A stretch of DNA of 64,000 nucleotides from Chryseobacterium angstadtii. Its GTDB lineage: Bacteria; Bacteroidota; Bacteroidia; Flavobacteriales; Weeksellaceae. The stretch covers positions 868,001 through 932,000 of the forward strand of contig NZ_LFND01000003.1 of NCBI RefSeq assembly GCF_001045465.1. The letters run 5' to 3'. Made by a program: the position numbers and the translations under genes. The notes under the pieces were generated by a model. It saw nothing but the letters and a program-made list of their open reading frames with translations. It did not search any database and was not told the origin of the DNA. The stretch's first letter is position 1; every line of letters begins with the position of its first letter. Of the stretch, positions 1-9,063 are shown piece after piece.

Positions 1-1230
1 CAGACACATAGCCAGCAATGCTCCTTTTTCATACACATTCCGGTACTGATCCTTGTATTCGTCTTTAAGAATATTTTTACTCATCACCGTAAACGGCATG
101 GTATCATTGTAATTCTTGGAATTGGTGATCTTCTCATTCATTCTCTGAAGGAATTCATCTTTATTGATCAGGCCTTCCTGAATCTGGAAAAGATTGGCAA
201 AATATTCCGTACCTCCTTCATACATCCAAAGGTGTTGAGACATTTTAGGATCTGCATAATCAAAATAATGGATCTCTTCAGAATGGGTTTTCAATGGATT
301 CACCGTGTGGAAGAATTCATGGGAAACTACATCCGTAATGGTTTTGTCGATAGCTTCTTTAGGCATCATTTCAGGAAGCACAACACTTGTGGATTCGTGA
401 TGTTCCAATGCTCCGAAACCTTTAATATGCGGTCCGTCACCTCCTGAAAGATAAAGCATGATTGCATATTTTTTATTGGTATTCATATCCCCCAGAAATT
501 TCTTCTGAGCAAGAACCATTTTTTCTAAATTATCTTTAAAATCAGCTGCCTTGTATTTTCCTGTTGGAGAATAAACGCCCAGTACCAGATCCATTCCTCC
601 TGCATTGAATGTAATATAATCCGGTTTGGTATACATCAGCGGAGAATCTGTCACTTTAGCATAATTAGCCAGGGTAAAGGTATCTGTAGCATCAGATTTA
701 TCCTGATCTACCAATGCTGTCGTACCATAAAAGCCTGCAGGTTTCTGAATAACCAGCTGATACGGAACATCCTGCATATTGTCAATATATCCAATGAAAC
801 CGTGGGTATTGATCATATAGATTTTTCCTTCCTCAATATCCGTTCCTGATGGAGAAAATACAGCTTTATGCTTCGAGGTATCCATTTCATCATCAAAACT
901 GTCATTCACCAGATAAGTTACTTTGGTTAAATCTTTGGCGTTTTTTAATGAATAGGTATTTTCATTCACTTTGGTATAGGTAAGTTCTCTTCCTTTATTA
1001 TCAAAAAACTTGATGCCTTCAACAAATCTTCCGTAATCGTCTACAGAGTAAGTACCGGGAACGGTTTTAGGAAAGTGAAATTTGATGTCTCCTGATTTCA
1101 TTTTTGGAAACTCCATGGTAACGGCTACCTTGTCGTCTTTTACATTCACAAGATCAATCGTTGTTTTTATGGATTGGGCATTGGCCATAAAAGCGGCGAA
1201 CAGACCCAGACTGATTGCTGTTTTTCTCAT
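1..1230 (-). CDS. M61-family metallopeptidase (glycyl aminopeptidase-like), 3' end outside window
   Basis: This reading frame is open from the ATG at 1230 to the window edge (410 codons, no stop), so the C-terminal part is missing. It begins with a signal peptide (MRKTAISLGLFAAFMANAQS), followed by a beta-rich N-terminal domain. The zinc-peptidase motif is HEFFHTVNPLK, followed by a conserved WMYEGGTEYFA segment whose Glu would be the third zinc ligand. This order is typical of M61 peptidases, which usually carry a PDZ domain after the catalytic part; that region would lie beyond base 1. The protein is probably periplasmic. It lies 224 bases downstream of an M1 peptidase on the same strand, separated from it by a terminator, so it is likely a separate transcript. 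Confidence 0.85.
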   Translation of the reverse strand, partial: MRKTAISLGLFAAFMANAQSIKTTIDLVNVKDDKVAVTMEFPKMKSGDIKFHFPKTVPGTYSVDDYGRFVEGIKFFDNKGRELTYTKVNENTYSLKNAKDLTKVTYLVNDSFDDEMDTSKHKAVFSPSGTDIEEGKIYMINTHGFIGYIDNMQDVPYQLVIQKPAGFYGTTALVDQDKSDATDTFTLANYAKVTDSPLMYTKPDYITFNAGGMDLVLGVYSPTGKYKAADFKDNLEKMVLAQKKFLGDMNTNKKYAIMLYLSGGDGPHIKGFGALEHHESTSVVLPEMMPKEAIDKTITDVVSHEFFHTVNPLKTHSEEIHYFDYADPKMSQHLWMYEGGTEYFANLFQIQEGLINKDEFLQRMNEKITNSKNYNDTMPFTVMSKNILKDEYKDQYRNVYEKGALLAMCL

Positions 1231-1396
1231 TAGGTTTAATTATTATAGTTAAATAGTAGTTTTTTTTGTCATTTTGTTACGAAGAGGATATTAAAGTTTT
1301 CTTAATTTTTTTTGGAGAGGCGAAGATGGCTAAGAAGGAGGAATTGCGGAATGGATAAATTGGCTGATGTGTAAAAATAGTTTTCGGAATTGAAAC

Positions 1397-1434
1397 AAAA
1401 AAGGCAACTTCACATTACGTGATTTTGCCTTTTT
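1397..1434 (-). terminator. Rho-independent terminator after the M1 peptidase
   Basis: AAAAAAGGCAA and its inverse TTGCCTTTTTT flank a loop of about 17 bases. Read on the minus strand the stem ends in a run of T directly after the M1 peptidase gene. Confidence 0.75.
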
Positions 1435-1453
1435 GCTTTTTAGCCTATTTGCT

Positions 1454-3085
1454 CTATTGAACGTTCTTATAATCGATATAATAGTTCTTGTTAAATTCTA
1501 TAGGAGTAGACTTTTTAAGTTTTACAGTCTGCCAGCTTTCCGTTGGATTGATGGTCTGATCTCCGTTAATGATCACAGGAAGTTTAAGATCCTTCACCAC
1601 ATTGGTGTAACGGAATTTTAAAGTATCGCCATTCTGGGAATATTCAAGCGTAGGAATTTTTACGGTTCTTAAATACTGATTGAAAATACTTGAAAGATCA
1701 ATTCCTGATTTTGAAGACATATAATCCTCGATCTGCTTGGTAGTAACAGTCTGATGATAAAATTCTTTATTCATTCCTCTCAGAATCTGTCTGAATTTTT
1801 CATCATTGTTAATGATCTGTCTGATGGTATGAATCATGCTGGCTCCTTTTGGATACATATCGCCGCTGCCTTCATTTCTTACACCGTATTTTCCGATGAT
1901 AGGAACATCGTTCTGAATATTTCCACGGATTCCTATGGCATATTTGTCAGCCGATTTTTTGTCCATAAATTTTTCTGTGAAAAGTACCTCGGAATACATG
2001 GTGAAGCTTTCGTGAATCCACATATCAGCCTGATCTTTTGCCGTGATATTATTGGCGTACCATTCGTGACCGCTTTCGTGAATGATGATGTAGTCCCAAT
2101 TCAATCCTACACCCGTCCCCGAAAGGTCTCTGCCACGGTAACCATTAGCATAGCCGTTTCCATAAGCTACATTGCTCTGGTGCTCCATTCCCAAATACGG
2201 AGATTCAACCAGTTTGTAAGAATCTTCGTAGAAAGGGTAAGGTCCGAACCAGTATTCAAAGGCTGACATCATAGGTTTTACCTGCTGGAACTGTTTTTTT
2301 GCTTTTTCAAGGTTGTAATCCAATACCCAGTAATCCAGATCCAGTTTTCCTTTTTCTCCCGTAAATGTCTCTTTAAAATTAGCATATTTACCGATATTCG
2401 GGATGATAGAGTAGGCATTGATGGCATTTTTCACTTCCCAGGTGTATGCCGTTTTGCTGCCTTCTGTTTTTTTACTGATGAGTCTTCCGTTTCCTACCCC
2501 TACAAGGTCATTCGGTGTAATGATTTTCATAACGATCCCGTTTTCAGGTTCGTCACTCCAGATATCTTTTGTGGGAAGCCATATGGAAGCTCCGATGCCT
2601 TCATCGGCAACGCTCATCCAGGGATTTCCTTTTTCATCTTTAGCAAATACCCAACCTCCGTCCCAGGGTGCATTTTTCGCGATCAGGGGTTTTCCGGAAT
2701 AGGTGACATCCACGGTGTATTTTTCTCCTTTCTTGAACTTCTTTTTGGTGGTGATAAAGATAAAATCTCCGTCCTGCTTATAATTGGCAATCGGAAAATT
2801 AGCTTCTACTTTATCAGCTTTCATCGGCTGCTGAAGATCGATCTGGAAAGTAGGATCAGTAACATCTTTTGTGATCTCAAAACTGATCTTATTATAGCCT
2901 TTAATGCTTTTCTGTGCAAAATCAGGTTCTACGGAAAGATCATATTTTTTAACGTCCCAAAAGTTTCTGAATTGGGTGTCTGAACCTTTCAGCGTATCCT
3001 GTTTCGTAAACGTTTTATCTTTTTCAAAGAACTGCCCGAAAACCAGTCCCGAAGCAAATAAAAGTGTATAAGTCAGTTTTTTCAT
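1454..3085 (-). CDS. Secreted M1-family metallopeptidase
   Basis: A 543-residue protein with a signal peptide (residues 1-17, ending VFG). The zinc site is HESGH at residues 336-340, with the third ligand Glu359 in WIHES exactly 18 residues after the last His, the M1 (gluzincin) spacing. GMEHQSN at 299-305 occupies the place of the family's GAMEN exopeptidase motif. The length fits the short bacterial M1 form that lacks the large C-terminal helical domain of PepN. It is probably a periplasmic or secreted aminopeptidase that trims peptides. A TATTTTTG -7 element lies upstream on the minus strand at 3107-3114, though the -33 spacing is poor. Terminators separate it from its neighbours, so it is likely monocistronic. 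Confidence 0.9.
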   Translation of the reverse strand: MKKLTYTLLFASGLVFGQFFEKDKTFTKQDTLKGSDTQFRNFWDVKKYDLSVEPDFAQKSIKGYNKISFEITKDVTDPTFQIDLQQPMKADKVEANFPIANYKQDGDFIFITTKKKFKKGEKYTVDVTYSGKPLIAKNAPWDGGWVFAKDEKGNPWMSVADEGIGASIWLPTKDIWSDEPENGIVMKIITPNDLVGVGNGRLISKKTEGSKTAYTWEVKNAINAYSIIPNIGKYANFKETFTGEKGKLDLDYWVLDYNLEKAKKQFQQVKPMMSAFEYWFGPYPFYEDSYKLVESPYLGMEHQSNVAYGNGYANGYRGRDLSGTGVGLNWDYIIIHESGHEWYANNITAKDQADMWIHESFTMYSEVLFTEKFMDKKSADKYAIGIRGNIQNDVPIIGKYGVRNEGSGDMYPKGASMIHTIRQIINNDEKFRQILRGMNKEFYHQTVTTKQIEDYMSSKSGIDLSSIFNQYLRTVKIPTLEYSQNGDTLKFRYTNVVKDLKLPVIINGDQTINPTESWQTVKLKKSTPIEFNKNYYIDYKNVQ

Positions 3086-3161
3086 TTAAATCAAATTAAA
3101 TTCTACCAAAAATAGAAAAATTAATGTCAATAATTTAAATTTGAATACAAATAAATTTATT

Positions 3162-3560
3162 CTATCTATTAAAGTATATCATCCAGAATAAAATGCTCAT
3201 ATAGATCCAAAATAAAGAGAAAATAATATGAACGGCCGTTTCAAACGTTTTTCCTTTCCATAATGCTGAAGAATATCCAAAGAACTGAATGAATAACCGG
3301 GTAGTCCAGAAGACCGCCAGTCCGAGCGCAATTTTTCTACCCAAACCGGTTGTTGTCAGCTCATGAGGAGAAGTTACACAGAGCAAGCCGATAAGAAATA
3401 CCGTTAAAGCGATAAAAAGGGTGTGAATCTTCATCATTTCCCTGTTCATCAGGCTCAATGACTGAAGTTCTTTTTCCCAGTTGAAATATTTAGGAAAAAT
3501 AATATGCACAAATGCTAAAGCAATTAAAAGCGTTCCGGTGATTTGTAAATGAAGTTCCAT
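3162..3560 (-). CDS. Small four-helix membrane protein
   Basis: A 132-residue, strongly hydrophobic protein with about four predicted membrane helices (roughly residues 5-25, 45-65, 78-98 and 108-130). No enzyme motif is visible and I do not recognise the family. It is the last gene of the operon DoxX-like, DUF2071, methyltransferase, membrane protein. Only 12 bases separate it from the methyltransferase, so it is almost certainly co-transcribed and probably works in the membrane with the DoxX-like protein. A quinone or redox role is possible by association only. Confidence 0.75.
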   Translation of the reverse strand: MELHLQITGTLLIALAFVHIIFPKYFNWEKELQSLSLMNREMMKIHTLFIALTVFLIGLLCVTSPHELTTTGLGRKIALGLAVFWTTRLFIQFFGYSSALWKGKTFETAVHIIFSLFWIYMSILFWMIYFNR

Positions 3561-3572
3561 TATATTGAATAA

Positions 3573-4325
3573 TTAAGGAGTACAGATGAAAATTGACATA
3601 AATGGGGTGAATTTTACTTCTTTAAATGATGCAAAACCTGCATTGCTGAAAGCATTTTTCCATACCGCTTTTGAGAAAAAGTGAGTGAAGCCTACAGAAA
3701 AAGCCAGAAAATTCGGAAAATCTCTAAGGTGTTCTACCATAATTATTTTCCCGCCGGTTTTACATAAACGGTGACATTCTTTCAAAAACAGGATCTTTTC
3801 TTCATGTGATCTTATTTCGTGTACCGCAGAAAGCAGAAAAATAACATCAATAGACTGATCAGCTAAATGGATTGAATTCGACTGCATCTGTTGCGTGTCA
3901 GGATATACAATACTCACTTTTCTGGCCCTTACAATGGCCGGTTCCGTATGCCGTTTTGCATCATAAAAGTCAAAAACTTTTAAATCGGCCTGTGGGAAGT
4001 GGTCTTTAATAATGTAGCTTGTTTCATCAAAACCTGCATTAATATTTAAAATCTGTTCTACTTTTGAATCATCAACTGAACAGTTCTTCAGCCATTGAAA
4101 ATCATAATATCCAGAAAAATCATAGACATACGCTGAGACTATTAGTGGAATGATAAGCCCATAAAGAAAGGCAGCTATGATGATCCAGTATAGAAGATCT
4201 GACCATTCAAATATTTGATGACTGGCGGTAATTAAAGCTAAAATTCCTATTCCTATGATATAAAAATGACGGTTAAAGCTTAAAATATTTAAGACGCCCT
4301 GAAATTTTCTTCTTTTTGTTTCCAT
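3573..4325 (-). CDS. Membrane-anchored class I SAM-dependent methyltransferase
   Basis: A 250-residue protein. The N-terminal 75 residues hold two hydrophobic helices (about 20-38 and 45-68). A class I methyltransferase fold follows: the SAM-binding region around NINAGFDETS has a degenerate glycine motif, and the downstream segments DVIFLLSAVHEI, LCKTGGKIIMVEH and a C-terminal strand are typical of this fold. The substrate cannot be read from the sequence. The membrane anchor and the operon partners suggest a lipid or quinone-like substrate, but this is inference. The start overlaps the end of the DUF2071 gene by 37 bases in another frame, indicating translational coupling. Confidence 0.8.
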   Translation of the reverse strand: METKRRKFQGVLNILSFNRHFYIIGIGILALITASHQIFEWSDLLYWIIIAAFLYGLIIPLIVSAYVYDFSGYYDFQWLKNCSVDDSKVEQILNINAGFDETSYIIKDHFPQADLKVFDFYDAKRHTEPAIVRARKVSIVYPDTQQMQSNSIHLADQSIDVIFLLSAVHEIRSHEEKILFLKECHRLCKTGGKIIMVEHLRDFPNFLAFSVGFTHFFSKAVWKNAFSNAGFASFKEVKFTPFMSIFICTP

Positions 4326-5053
4326 GGTTCAATTTTTCCTTTTTTCCAGTAGTATGGAATGTTTTTAATAATAAATGCATTCGCTAAAACAGGATTTTCC
4401 AGTTTTAAGGTATCTAAAAATCCGAAATAATAATCAACAACCTCTACGGGTGCAGGAGTCCAGTTTTGTCTTACTCCTTCGATAATAAGAACTTCCTGAG
4501 TCTCTTTATTGTATGTAAAAGTAAAAGGCAGCGGTCCTGCAAACCTTCTCGCTTCTTTCCAGTCTGCAAAGGGAGAATCGGGTGGGAGAGGAATAGTGTC
4601 TTCTTTTTTGCTGATGCTGATTTTAAAATTAGACTTAACAGACTGTATTTCTTTTACGTTCTCTTTTTCAGTTTGTAGAATATCTGTCGTAGAATAATTG
4701 TAATGAGTGAATAAATTGCCCATAAGTTCCATTTTCTTTTTATCCGTTTCAGATTTAAGAATATATAGCCCGCGTAGTTTCTTTCCGGTATTGCTTCTGT
4801 ATCTTACAAATACACGGTAGCCGATCAGGAAAAAATTGTTTCCCATCAACTTAGGAAACCCTTTCGGACGTAAATCTTGTGTCTGAACCATTGCTGCGGC
4901 TACAAAAGCCCATTGGTCCTGAAAAGTGTCAAGCTCCAGACATTCCGGAATAAGATGCTGTAATTGTTCTTTGGGAACTGCAAAGGTCAGAACAAGAGAG
5001 CTTTCAAAAAAAGCTTCAACAGCAAATGGATGGTTTTTTAAAAAGTCAAACAT
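4289..5053 (-). CDS. DUF2071 family protein
   Basis: A 254-residue soluble protein resembling the DUF2071 (YqjF-like) family. The opening FAVEAFFESSLVLTF and VPKEQLQHLIPECLELD match the start of that family, whose biochemical function is unknown to me. There is no signal peptide. It overlaps both neighbours: by 8 bases the upstream DoxX-like gene and by 37 bases the downstream methyltransferase gene. Such tight packing implies a common transcript and probably a shared pathway. The assignment rests on overall sequence resemblance rather than a catalytic motif. Confidence 0.75.
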   Translation of the reverse strand: MFDFLKNHPFAVEAFFESSLVLTFAVPKEQLQHLIPECLELDTFQDQWAFVAAAMVQTQDLRPKGFPKLMGNNFFLIGYRVFVRYRSNTGKKLRGLYILKSETDKKKMELMGNLFTHYNYSTTDILQTEKENVKEIQSVKSNFKISISKKEDTIPLPPDSPFADWKEARRFAGPLPFTFTYNKETQEVLIIEGVRQNWTPAPVEVVDYYFGFLDTLKLENPVLANAFIIKNIPYYWKKGKIEPWKQKEENFRAS

Positions 5054-5432
5054 GATGATTTAATTTTTTTGGATTCAGGCGAAACTCATTACAATAAATA
5101 AGTAAAATGAAGACAAAAGCAAATAGTGAATTGAATCTGCCCCAAAGCAGCAAATCCGGAGCTAATAAAAATTCAAGGATATTCATGGCTGCGATGATTG
5201 TGATTTGGGCAATTGCACAGAATCTGGAATTAATTCTTGTTAAAATCCATACAGCCATTACAATTTCTGAACATCCGATCAGAATAATTAACGGTCTTGA
5301 ATAGGCATCACCTAAAATTCTTGCAACAATCTCTTCATGGCGCGGAACAAAATTCAATACTTTACAGAAAAGACCATTGATGATCCAGACTATGGCAATA
5401 CCGTAATTTAATAGTTTATAGATACTTTTCAT
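5046..5432 (-). CDS. DoxX-like membrane protein
   Basis: A 128-residue protein with four predicted membrane helices. The pattern resembles the DoxX-like family: YGIAIVWIINGLFCK at the start and a GCSEIVMAVWIL motif in the second helix. DoxX relatives are small membrane proteins linked to quinone or redox processes. This is the first gene of the four-gene minus-strand operon running to 3162. No clear complete promoter was found in the 213 bases upstream. Confidence 0.75.
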   Translation of the reverse strand: MKSIYKLLNYGIAIVWIINGLFCKVLNFVPRHEEIVARILGDAYSRPLIILIGCSEIVMAVWILTRINSRFCAIAQITIIAAMNILEFLLAPDLLLWGRFNSLFAFVFILLIYCNEFRLNPKKLNHHV

Positions 5433-5599
5433 GGGTTAATGAATTAGGATCATTAAATTTTATTCAAAGTTAAAAATATTTTTGAATTTTCAGTAATTAT
5501 TGAAAATAAAATATTAAAAAAATAACACCTTTACCATAAGTGTTTGTCTGGTAGTGCTTTATGTGAAGTCTATAGCGTTGATGAGTCAATATGTTTTAC

Positions 5600-5626
5600 A
5601 AAAAAAGCCCGGAATAACCGGGCTTT
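5600..5626 (-). terminator. Rho-independent terminator after the T9SS protease
   Basis: A perfect stem AAAGCCCGG/CCGGGCTTT (5604-5612 and 5618-5626) with loop AATAA. On the minus strand it is followed by six T. It lies 20 bases beyond the stop of the protease. Confidence 0.9.
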
Positions 5627-5645
5627 GGTATGATGAAAATAAGGC

Positions 5646-8603
5646 TTATTTCTTAATGAATTTTAATCGTGAAATATTTCCTTTGTCTTCAACAGTAATT
5701 ACATAAACTCCTGTACTCAGTTTGGATACCGGAATTTTTTGATTCACAATAGGGCCGTTCATTACTGCCTGGCCTGTCATATTGAAAATACTGAACTGTG
5801 CTTTGGACGAAATATTGGTGATATTCAGAACATCGTAAGCAGGATTAGGATAAATCTGTACTGCAGTATTGTCTTTTACCACATCACTTGTACTAAGAGC
5901 CTGATCCTGAATTTTAACAGGGTAATCTTCCACTTCACCATAGGCATGACTGCCGCATCCGTTGGTTGGCTGGTTTTCATAAGCTAACACGACTCTCATG
6001 ATGACGTTTCCTGCAGTATAAGCATCTGCGGGAACCGAGAAGGTTCCTGAAACAGGGGTTACAATACTAGGGCTGCTGGTATGTATTATTTCCGAATCAG
6101 AGAATATACCGTCTCTGTTGAAATCTATCCAGGCAGTTACTCCATCATCGTATTGGTCGGCAGGCCATTGTTTTGTAATGCTTATGGTATTGCCGGCGGT
6201 TCCTTTGGTGAGCGTAATAAGCTTTGTAGCATCTGTTGTGTAGTCTGTGTAAGGTGAACCTATGCTGTTGTTGGAGACAGCGGTCATACCTGAAGGTGTT
6301 ACTGTAACATTGGAAATGTATTCATCCGCCGAATTGGTTCCGGTTATAGCGCAGGAAGTAAACGAAAGTGTTGTGAAATTGGTGGAAGTTGAGTAGTTTC
6401 CTATAACAGATGCACAACTGTTAGCCACCTGAACTTCATATTGGGTGGCTTCATCCAACCCTGTGATATAGTAAGAATTTGTTGTTACCGGAACTATAGT
6501 CCATGTTGTTGCTCCCACTTTTCTGTATTGTAAAGAATAAGCTGCCGTTTGTAGAGCAGGCCAGCTTACACTCGCTGAAAACCTTGTAATTCCTGAGACG
6601 GTAACTCCGGTAGGCGCAGCAGGAGAACATGTTCCTGAGGACGCAGCTACTGTAGCCTTTCCAATGGCGTAGAATACATTGTCGATAGCACTTATTCTGA
6701 TCTTTACATTTGAATTGGTAGCTAATGAAGAGAATGAAAACGGTTCTGCACCGTCATTAGGAGTGGACGGTGTAATTACAACCCAACTTGTTCCGTTGTC
6801 CGTAGTATAATCAATTTTAACATTCTGTACATTATAGCTGCTGTTATTGGTATCTACGACATCCCACGTAATGGCACCCGGCATATTATTGTATACGGTA
6901 GCTGAAGTGACTTTGAAAGGACCTTCATTTCCAACCTGCAAAGTAGCCATGCTGCTTTGAGTCTGTTGCTGAGCAATATTCGGGTTATTATCTCTTACAT
7001 TCACTTTAAAATGCATCGTTCGCGGCACATTGGATACGGTCTCCCAATCTTGTGTGCTTGTAAGTGTCTCATTAAGTACATTGGATAGTTTTGGGAAATA
7101 ACGTGTTGGGGATGCGTTAGGCATTAATGACCTGAAATTCGCTCCATTGTTACGGGTAGCACTTACAGGCCCAAATGGAGTTCCTGCAAGATCATACTGT
7201 TCCCAGGTATAGGTCATAGGATCATTTTGTGTATCCGCCGCCGCTACCGTTAAAACAAATGCAGTTCCTTTTGGAATCATTTTGTTGGGCAATGGCTGGA
7301 TGGTAGGGGGAGTGTTGGCTACCGCAATAGTGGTTCCACATTCTTTAGAGTTGGCATAAGTCTGTACTTCTTCAATATTCTTAATATGGAAATAGGCATC
7401 AGAATTCATTTGAACATTGGCACTGGTAATCCCGGCATATCCCATGATCGTAGAGCCAGATCCGGGCTCCATATGAGCTCCGTGCTGGGCAAGGGACATG
7501 GTGTGAGCGGCTCCGAACTGATGCCCTATTTCGTGGGCTACAAAATCGATGTCGTAGGTATCTCCAAACGGTTGATCCTGTATAAGAGGTGAAGTAATTC
7601 CTGCTCCTTTTGAAGTGGCATCATTGTTATTGGCCGGATTTATACATACATTCCCGACACGGCCTGCGCTTCCGCCACCGCCTCTGTGTCCGAAGAAATG
7701 CCCGATATCATATCCCGCATCTCCTATAGCGGCTGTAATTGTCTGTTGTACCTGAAGATTCCAGGCACTCGGAGCATCATAGCTTCCATCAGGATTTTGA
7801 ATTACATCGGAGTAAGGATCAGTAGCAGGATCAGTATAAATCAGCTGTGGAAGATCCAGAACATTCATGTGAATGCCGAAATCTTTTTCGAATACACCGT
7901 TTACTCTTGCCATCGTTGCGTTAATACGTGCGGCAGCCTGAGGAACACCTCCGGCCAACTGGGTATATTCTGCGTTTACGGAAATGGCTATTCTGTAGGT
8001 CTTGTATTTCTGATCATTGTTTTTATGGGTACTTCCGGAGTTGAGCACATTTTTAGACTTTAAAAGCTTACTGATCTCTTTTTTCGAATGTTCAGGCTCA
8101 GAAGTTCTGCATTCGAAAGAAGCTCCACCCTGAGGTTTGTTAGATTTTAAAAAGACGCCGTATATGTCTTTTTCTTTAGTAACAGGCTCAATAAATTCAT
8201 ATCTTCCTGTAACGGCATCAAAAATCATACACTGGAAATCGTTGGGGGCCGTACTGAATCGGATCTGTTTATGAGGATTATTTATGCCGACTCCGGAAAA
8301 AGCTCCCAGTTCATACCGGTCTGCCATGGATTTTTCTACTACGGGAGAGCTGTAAACAGAAAACTGTTCAATGGTTCCATCAATTGTTGGGATGGAAATG
8401 GTAACCGGACTGCCACCTTTTCCTGCTTCAGGAGCATTTTTTAAAATACTTTTCAAAGAATTCAGGTCTATCCTGTAAGCATATTTTACATTCACTTCTT
8501 TCCTTATCGGAGCTATCTTCTGGGATACAGGCTCCCAACGCTGTGCATGCAGGCTTATAACGCCCGTTGCAAGTGCACAAACGAGAATAATTTTCTTTTT
8601 CAT
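5646..8603 (-). CDS. Reprolysin-like (M12B) metalloprotease with FN3, GEVED and T9SS sorting domains
   Basis: A 985-residue exported protein. Residues 1-20 form a signal peptide ending in LHA-Q. A propeptide-like region runs to about 200. The metzincin catalytic domain (about 200-420) has HEIGHQFGAAH at 357-367, with three zinc-binding His, and a downstream Met-turn (TIMGYAG). A proprotein-convertase or Ig-like region follows, then a fibronectin type III domain, then a domain ending GEVEDYPVKI (GEVED domain). The last 70 residues (YPNPAYDVLNI, STGVYVITV, LKFIKK) are a type A T9SS sorting signal, so the protein should cross the outer membrane through the gliding/secretion system and be released or attached at the surface. 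It sits alone between a promoter and a terminator. Confidence 0.93.
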   Translation of the reverse strand: MKKKIILVCALATGVISLHAQRWEPVSQKIAPIRKEVNVKYAYRIDLNSLKSILKNAPEAGKGGSPVTISIPTIDGTIEQFSVYSSPVVEKSMADRYELGAFSGVGINNPHKQIRFSTAPNDFQCMIFDAVTGRYEFIEPVTKEKDIYGVFLKSNKPQGGASFECRTSEPEHSKKEISKLLKSKNVLNSGSTHKNNDQKYKTYRIAISVNAEYTQLAGGVPQAAARINATMARVNGVFEKDFGIHMNVLDLPQLIYTDPATDPYSDVIQNPDGSYDAPSAWNLQVQQTITAAIGDAGYDIGHFFGHRGGGGSAGRVGNVCINPANNNDATSKGAGITSPLIQDQPFGDTYDIDFVAHEIGHQFGAAHTMSLAQHGAHMEPGSGSTIMGYAGITSANVQMNSDAYFHIKNIEEVQTYANSKECGTTIAVANTPPTIQPLPNKMIPKGTAFVLTVAAADTQNDPMTYTWEQYDLAGTPFGPVSATRNNGANFRSLMPNASPTRYFPKLSNVLNETLTSTQDWETVSNVPRTMHFKVNVRDNNPNIAQQQTQSSMATLQVGNEGPFKVTSATVYNNMPGAITWDVVDTNNSSYNVQNVKIDYTTDNGTSWVVITPSTPNDGAEPFSFSSLATNSNVKIRISAIDNVFYAIGKATVAASSGTCSPAAPTGVTVSGITRFSASVSWPALQTAAYSLQYRKVGATTWTIVPVTTNSYYITGLDEATQYEVQVANSCASVIGNYSTSTNFTTLSFTSCAITGTNSADEYISNVTVTPSGMTAVSNNSIGSPYTDYTTDATKLITLTKGTAGNTISITKQWPADQYDDGVTAWIDFNRDGIFSDSEIIHTSSPSIVTPVSGTFSVPADAYTAGNVIMRVVLAYENQPTNGCGSHAYGEVEDYPVKIQDQALSTSDVVKDNTAVQIYPNPAYDVLNITNISSKAQFSIFNMTGQAVMNGPIVNQKIPVSKLSTGVYVITVEDKGNISRLKFIKK

Positions 8604-8628
8604 AATACTATTTTAATGATTGTTAAAA

Positions 8629-8659
8629 CAAATATAGAGCTATTTAACCTCGGTTCAAA
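8629..8659 (-). promoter_or_regulatory. Flavobacterial promoter of the T9SS protease
   Basis: On the minus strand, TATATTTG (8629-8636) matches the -7 consensus TAnnTTTG, and TTTG (8656-8659) lies 19 bases upstream as the -33 box. The start codon is 26 bases downstream of the -7 element. Confidence 0.7.
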
Positions 8660-8982
8660 ATGTAATAAATTGATATACAGTGTATTATGTTTTATTATTT
8701 GATTTTTTTATAGAATTTTTTAAATAGATATTATTTTATATGTAGTATGTTTTTACTTGATAAGTATTGTTTGGATGAAAGAAATATTAAATTAATAATC
8801 TTGTCAGAAATTTACATTTCCACTAAAACAGGTAGCGTTTCAGCTTTCTGATAATTTAGATAGAATATTGTTGCGAGATTCTTTTTTATTCAGACAGGCA
8901 ATAATTTTCAATTGAACAGTACAGAATTTTCCTTAGATAAAAAATAAAAGGGCATACCTGCAAGTCATTTATCTGCACAATA
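8660..8982. other. Non-coding intergenic stretch
   Basis: AT-rich sequence between the protease promoter and the tatC hairpin. No reading frame with coding character, tRNA or recognisable repeat was seen. Confidence 0.6.
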
Positions 8983-9037
8983 AATCCTGATCCTACATTT
9001 GAATTTCTATATTAATTAAACGTAGAATCAGGATTTG
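8983..9037 (-). terminator. Long inverted repeat, probable tatC terminator
   Basis: AAATCCTGATCCTAC (8983-8997) pairs with GTAGAATCAGGATTT (9023-9037) with one mismatch and a loop of 25 bases. It lies 26 bases past the tatC stop. The T tail on the minus strand is short, so termination is likely but not certain. Confidence 0.55.
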
Positions 9038-9063
9038 TATGTAAATTATTTTTTGATCCGTGA

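Noticed and set aside
7686..8063. A 125-codon plus-strand frame inside the protease gene
   Set aside because: It lies wholly opposite the well-supported minus-strand protease and has no domain or start signal.
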